From Paenibacillus pabuli NBRC 13638 (lineage in GTDB: Bacteria > Bacillota > Bacilli > Paenibacillales > Paenibacillaceae): a DNA stretch of 64,000 nt. Below, in pieces: positions 61,792 to 64,000 of the stretch. The notes under the pieces are model-generated. The model ran no database searches, was not told the origin of the DNA, and was given only the letters and a program-made list of their open reading frames with translations. The position numbers and the translations under genes are program-made. The first letter of the stretch is position 1. The number at the start of each line of letters is the position of its first letter. The stretch is from the NCBI RefSeq assembly GCF_001514495.1, contig NZ_BCNM01000018.1:1-64000 (forward strand), given 5' to 3'.

Positions 61792-63111
61792 ATGAATTGG
61801 TATGGATATGGGCATCTGCTGCCTCTGCGGATCCTTGAAGAGATCCGTTTCTGGAAAGAGCAAGAGAAGGAGCATACACGGGTTATTTCTGCACTGGTTC
61901 CTGAGCTTGAGCCCTCTTATGTCAAGTTGCTTGAGGAATGGGAGGCCACCTTTGCGAATAGTGAGCGAACGGCCAACCAACTGCTGAAGCAGCTCCTGCC
62001 AGGAACTCATCCTCCGGCCCCCTATATCATCCGCTGCATTGAACAGCTGATCGCCGCCTCCTGCTCACAATCGCGGGAGTTCATTAGACAGTTGTATGTC
62101 CTGCTGGAGCAAAGTACTGCGGTGCAGGCTGTGCCGCTCGCCAAATTGGTTATCCTGCATGTCATCCGTGAATCCGAGTACTTCCTGGGCGTACTCGATA
62201 CGCTGAAGCAGCCTGGAGTTATGCGGGATTTGGCATCTGACCCATCTTCTTCACCGGAACAGATTCTACAAACTTCGGGACACCTGTCTGAACCCTATTT
62301 ACAGGAAAACCTGACCTACGATTCCGGGCAGGCCAATCGGGAAGCAGCGGAAGGCCCTTCTCCTACAGTCGGAAAAGGGAGCCCTCCTCCATCAGAGCAG
62401 GCACAATCATCTGCGGCTGTTCAGTTTAGCCCTTCAACTACAGAGGGCTCATCTACCTCTTCAGCAGCGCCAGTCAAGGAGAAGCCCGTTCCCATCGGTG
62501 GACACACACTTCCTCCCCTGCCCTATGCTTATAACGCCCTTGAGCCCCATATTGATGAGATGACGATGCGCATTCATCATGACAAGCACCATCAATCTTA
62601 CGTGGACGGACTGAACACTGCAGAGAAAAAGTTGGCAGAATCGCGGAAAAAGAATAATTTCGAACTCGTCAAACATTGGGAACGTGAACTCGCCTTTAAT
62701 GGGGCAGGCCACTACCTGCATACGATTTTCTGGACGGTCATGAATCCCAAGGGGGGAGGCAAACCTTCCGGTATGCTCGCAGAGCAGATCAAGCGGGATT
62801 TCGGCAGCTATGAAGCGTTCAAAAATCAATTCACCGAAGCCGCCAACAAAGTGGAAGGCAGTGGCTGGGCTATGCTGGTCTGGAGCCCGCGGGCGCACAG
62901 ATTGGAGATTTTGCAGGCGGAGAAACATCAGAACTTGTCCCAATCCGATATCGTTCCACTCTTACCACTTGATGTATGGGAGCATGCCTATTACCTGAAA
63001 CACCAGAATGAACGAAAAAAATATATTGAGGACTGGTGGAATGTGGTGTACTGGCCCGCAGTGGCCGAACGTTACGAGACCGCACGCAAGCTGTTGTGGC
63101 CGCCTTACTAA
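61792..63111 (+). CDS. Fe/Mn superoxide dismutase with long N-terminal extra domain
   Basis: 439 residues from the ATG at 61792 (GGAGG ten bases upstream). Residues 1-150 form a helical domain with repeated H..E patterns (RFWKEQEKEHTRVISALVPELEP), like the metal-binding DUF2935 group. A Ser/Pro/Gln-rich linker spans about 160-237. The SOD domain starts at 238 and has the metal ligands in MRIHHDKHHQSYV, GHYLHTIFW and PLDVWEHAYYL. It removes superoxide. The extra domain is much longer than usual; B. subtilis SodF also has an extension, but a shorter one. No signal peptide. Confidence 0.92.
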   Translation: MNWYGYGHLLPLRILEEIRFWKEQEKEHTRVISALVPELEPSYVKLLEEWEATFANSERTANQLLKQLLPGTHPPAPYIIRCIEQLIAASCSQSREFIRQLYVLLEQSTAVQAVPLAKLVILHVIRESEYFLGVLDTLKQPGVMRDLASDPSSSPEQILQTSGHLSEPYLQENLTYDSGQANREAAEGPSPTVGKGSPPPSEQAQSSAAVQFSPSTTEGSSTSSAAPVKEKPVPIGGHTLPPLPYAYNALEPHIDEMTMRIHHDKHHQSYVDGLNTAEKKLAESRKKNNFELVKHWERELAFNGAGHYLHTIFWTVMNPKGGGKPSGMLAEQIKRDFGSYEAFKNQFTEAANKVEGSGWAMLVWSPRAHRLEILQAEKHQNLSQSDIVPLLPLDVWEHAYYLKHQNERKKYIEDWWNVVYWPAVAERYETARKLLWPPY

Positions 63112-63170
63112 GAATTGAACATTCGGAAATTATCTTGCCTGGGCAGTCGAAGTTCTTTAACAGTTGAAAA

Positions 63171-63211
63171 AGCAGGACACCCTACTTCAGAAAGGGTGTC
63201 CTGCTTTTTTG
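63171..63211 (+). terminator. Intrinsic terminator of the SOD gene
   Basis: AGCAGGACACCCT / AGGGTGTCCTGCT perfect stem followed by TTTTT. It can also serve the convergent hydrolase gene. Confidence 0.87.
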
Positions 63212-63247
63212 CGTTTCACTTGGGTTTATAAGTAATTTAAGTAATGC

Positions 63248-64000
63248 TTAGTCATGCAAAAACTCGATCAGCGCTGCATTAAATGCTTCAGGATGTGTCG
63301 CATTAAAGCCATGCGGTCCCCCCTCTACAACAACAAGGCGACTGCCAGGGATGGATTCATGTGTACGTTGTCCACTGACTTCAAGCGGCACAACAGCATC
63401 GGAATCACCATGAATAACCAGCGTCGGAATATCGAATTTCTCCAGGTCCTGACGGAAATCGGTAAGAGCAAAGGCAGCGATGCAATCCAGAGTGCCCTTT
63501 GGTGATGCCAGAACAGCGATATCCCGGTTATATTGACGGAACGGTTCGCTCACCAGATCTGTACGATCTCCTGCTGCGAAAAAGTTATTCGTAAATCCAT
63601 CCAAAAAGGCTATACGATCTCCCTTAACCCCATTTTGGAATTCTGCAATCGTTGCATCATCCAATCCTCCCTGTGGGTTGTCCTCGGACTTATACAGGTA
63701 AGGAGGCACAGCACCAGCAAATACAGCTTTGGAAACCCGTTCTGTTCCATATGTTCCGACATAGCGAGCCACTTCGCCGCCTCCCATGGAGAAACCGACC
63801 AGTGTGGCATCTCGCAAATCGAGGTGTAAAATCAATTTATGTAAATCAGAAGCAAATGTATCATAGTCATAACCATCCCAAAGTTGGGAAGACTGACCAA
63901 AACCACGACGGTCATACGTGATGACGCGGTAGCCCGCTTCAATCAGGGCAGGTACTTGCTTCTCCCAGGATCGTCCACTCAATGGCCAGCCATGAATAAG
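63248..64000 (-). CDS. Alpha/beta hydrolase (non-heme haloperoxidase/arylesterase type), 5' end outside window
   Basis: Partial: the frame is open to the window edge, where it reads LIHGWPLSGRSWEKQ, the usual oxyanion-region sequence of this family; the true start lies beyond 64000. The nucleophile is in LVGFSMGGGEVARYVG, the Asp in LVIHGDSDAVVP and the His in EGGPHGFNATH. It is similar to cofactor-free chloroperoxidases and arylesterases of about 270-280 residues, so only about 20-25 residues are missing. Physiological substrate unknown. It is convergent with the SOD gene. Confidence 0.9.
   Translation of the reverse strand, partial: LIHGWPLSGRSWEKQVPALIEAGYRVITYDRRGFGQSSQLWDGYDYDTFASDLHKLILHLDLRDATLVGFSMGGGEVARYVGTYGTERVSKAVFAGAVPPYLYKSEDNPQGGLDDATIAEFQNGVKGDRIAFLDGFTNNFFAAGDRTDLVSEPFRQYNRDIAVLASPKGTLDCIAAFALTDFRQDLEKFDIPTLVIHGDSDAVVPLEVSGQRTHESIPGSRLVVVEGGPHGFNATHPEAFNAALIEFLHD

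Noticed and set aside
1..64000. CRISPR arrays, prophage or insertion sequences
   Set aside because: No regularly spaced short repeats, transposase, integrase or phage structural genes were found. The only sizeable repeat is the 250-bp tandem unit.

Overview
The window reads as chromosomal DNA from a Gram-positive endospore former, most probably Paenibacillus. The reasons are two multi-gene spore germinant-receptor operons, strong AGGAGG-type ribosome binding sites with several TTG/GTG starts, a T-box leader, a TPP riboswitch, YesM/YesN two-component regulation of a sugar transporter, and secreted hydrolases carrying a copper-amine-oxidase-like C-terminal domain. No rRNA and no complete tRNA gene was found. 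Both ends cut genes: a transglutaminase-like membrane protein on the left and an alpha/beta hydrolase on the right.

Layout. 1-4.4 kb: MoxR ATPase, DUF58 protein and transglutaminase-like membrane protein, overlapping genes on the minus strand. 4.5-8.1 kb: secreted polysaccharide deacetylase, DedA membrane protein, MFS transporter. 8.2-13.5 kb: first germinant-receptor operon (A, C, small D-like protein, two tandem B permeases) behind a sigma-G-like promoter. 13.7-16.9 kb: peroxiredoxin and a three-gene ABC-2 transporter. 17-22 kb: LytR-CpsA-Psr protein, hemL, and a MocR regulator divergent from a drug/metabolite exporter. 22-23.7 kb: Trp-specific T-box, a hairpin array, a small reading frame with tandem Trp codons, and trpS. 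23.8-27.5 kb: second germinant-receptor operon (B, A, C).

27.6-28.7 kb: ASRT-family protein, a 250-bp tandem repeat and a tRNA-Leu remnant. 28.7-36.7 kb: a locus for pectin or rhamnogalacturonan oligosaccharides (acetylesterase, two permeases, binding protein, YesN, YesM) with a CcpA (cre) site. 37-45.4 kb: serine hydrolase followed by a start-less gene fragment, SGNH hydrolase, inositol-phosphatase family protein, UvsE, Ddl, an amidase-domain protein and small unknowns. 45.8-48.5 kb: aconitase. 48.7-49.4 kb: two small unknown proteins. 49.6-53.2 kb: VanR/VanS/VanY/VanZ-like operon. 53.3-56.7 kb: WYL regulator, zinc-ribbon/GyrI-like protein, an unlisted 55-residue protein and an Asp/Glu racemase-family protein. 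57-60.2 kb: thiC under a TPP riboswitch, and an IclR regulator. 60.5-64 kb: alpha/beta hydrolase, a superoxide dismutase with a long extra N-terminal domain, and the truncated hydrolase.

The most noteworthy region is the trpS leader at 22.03-22.75 kb. A T-box whose specifier triplet is UGG is followed by three consecutive hairpins, then by a ribosome-bound-looking reading frame with two adjacent Trp codons that overlaps the trpS start. This suggests two stacked tryptophan-sensing layers. All calls come from reading the sequence; no database search or folding program was run.
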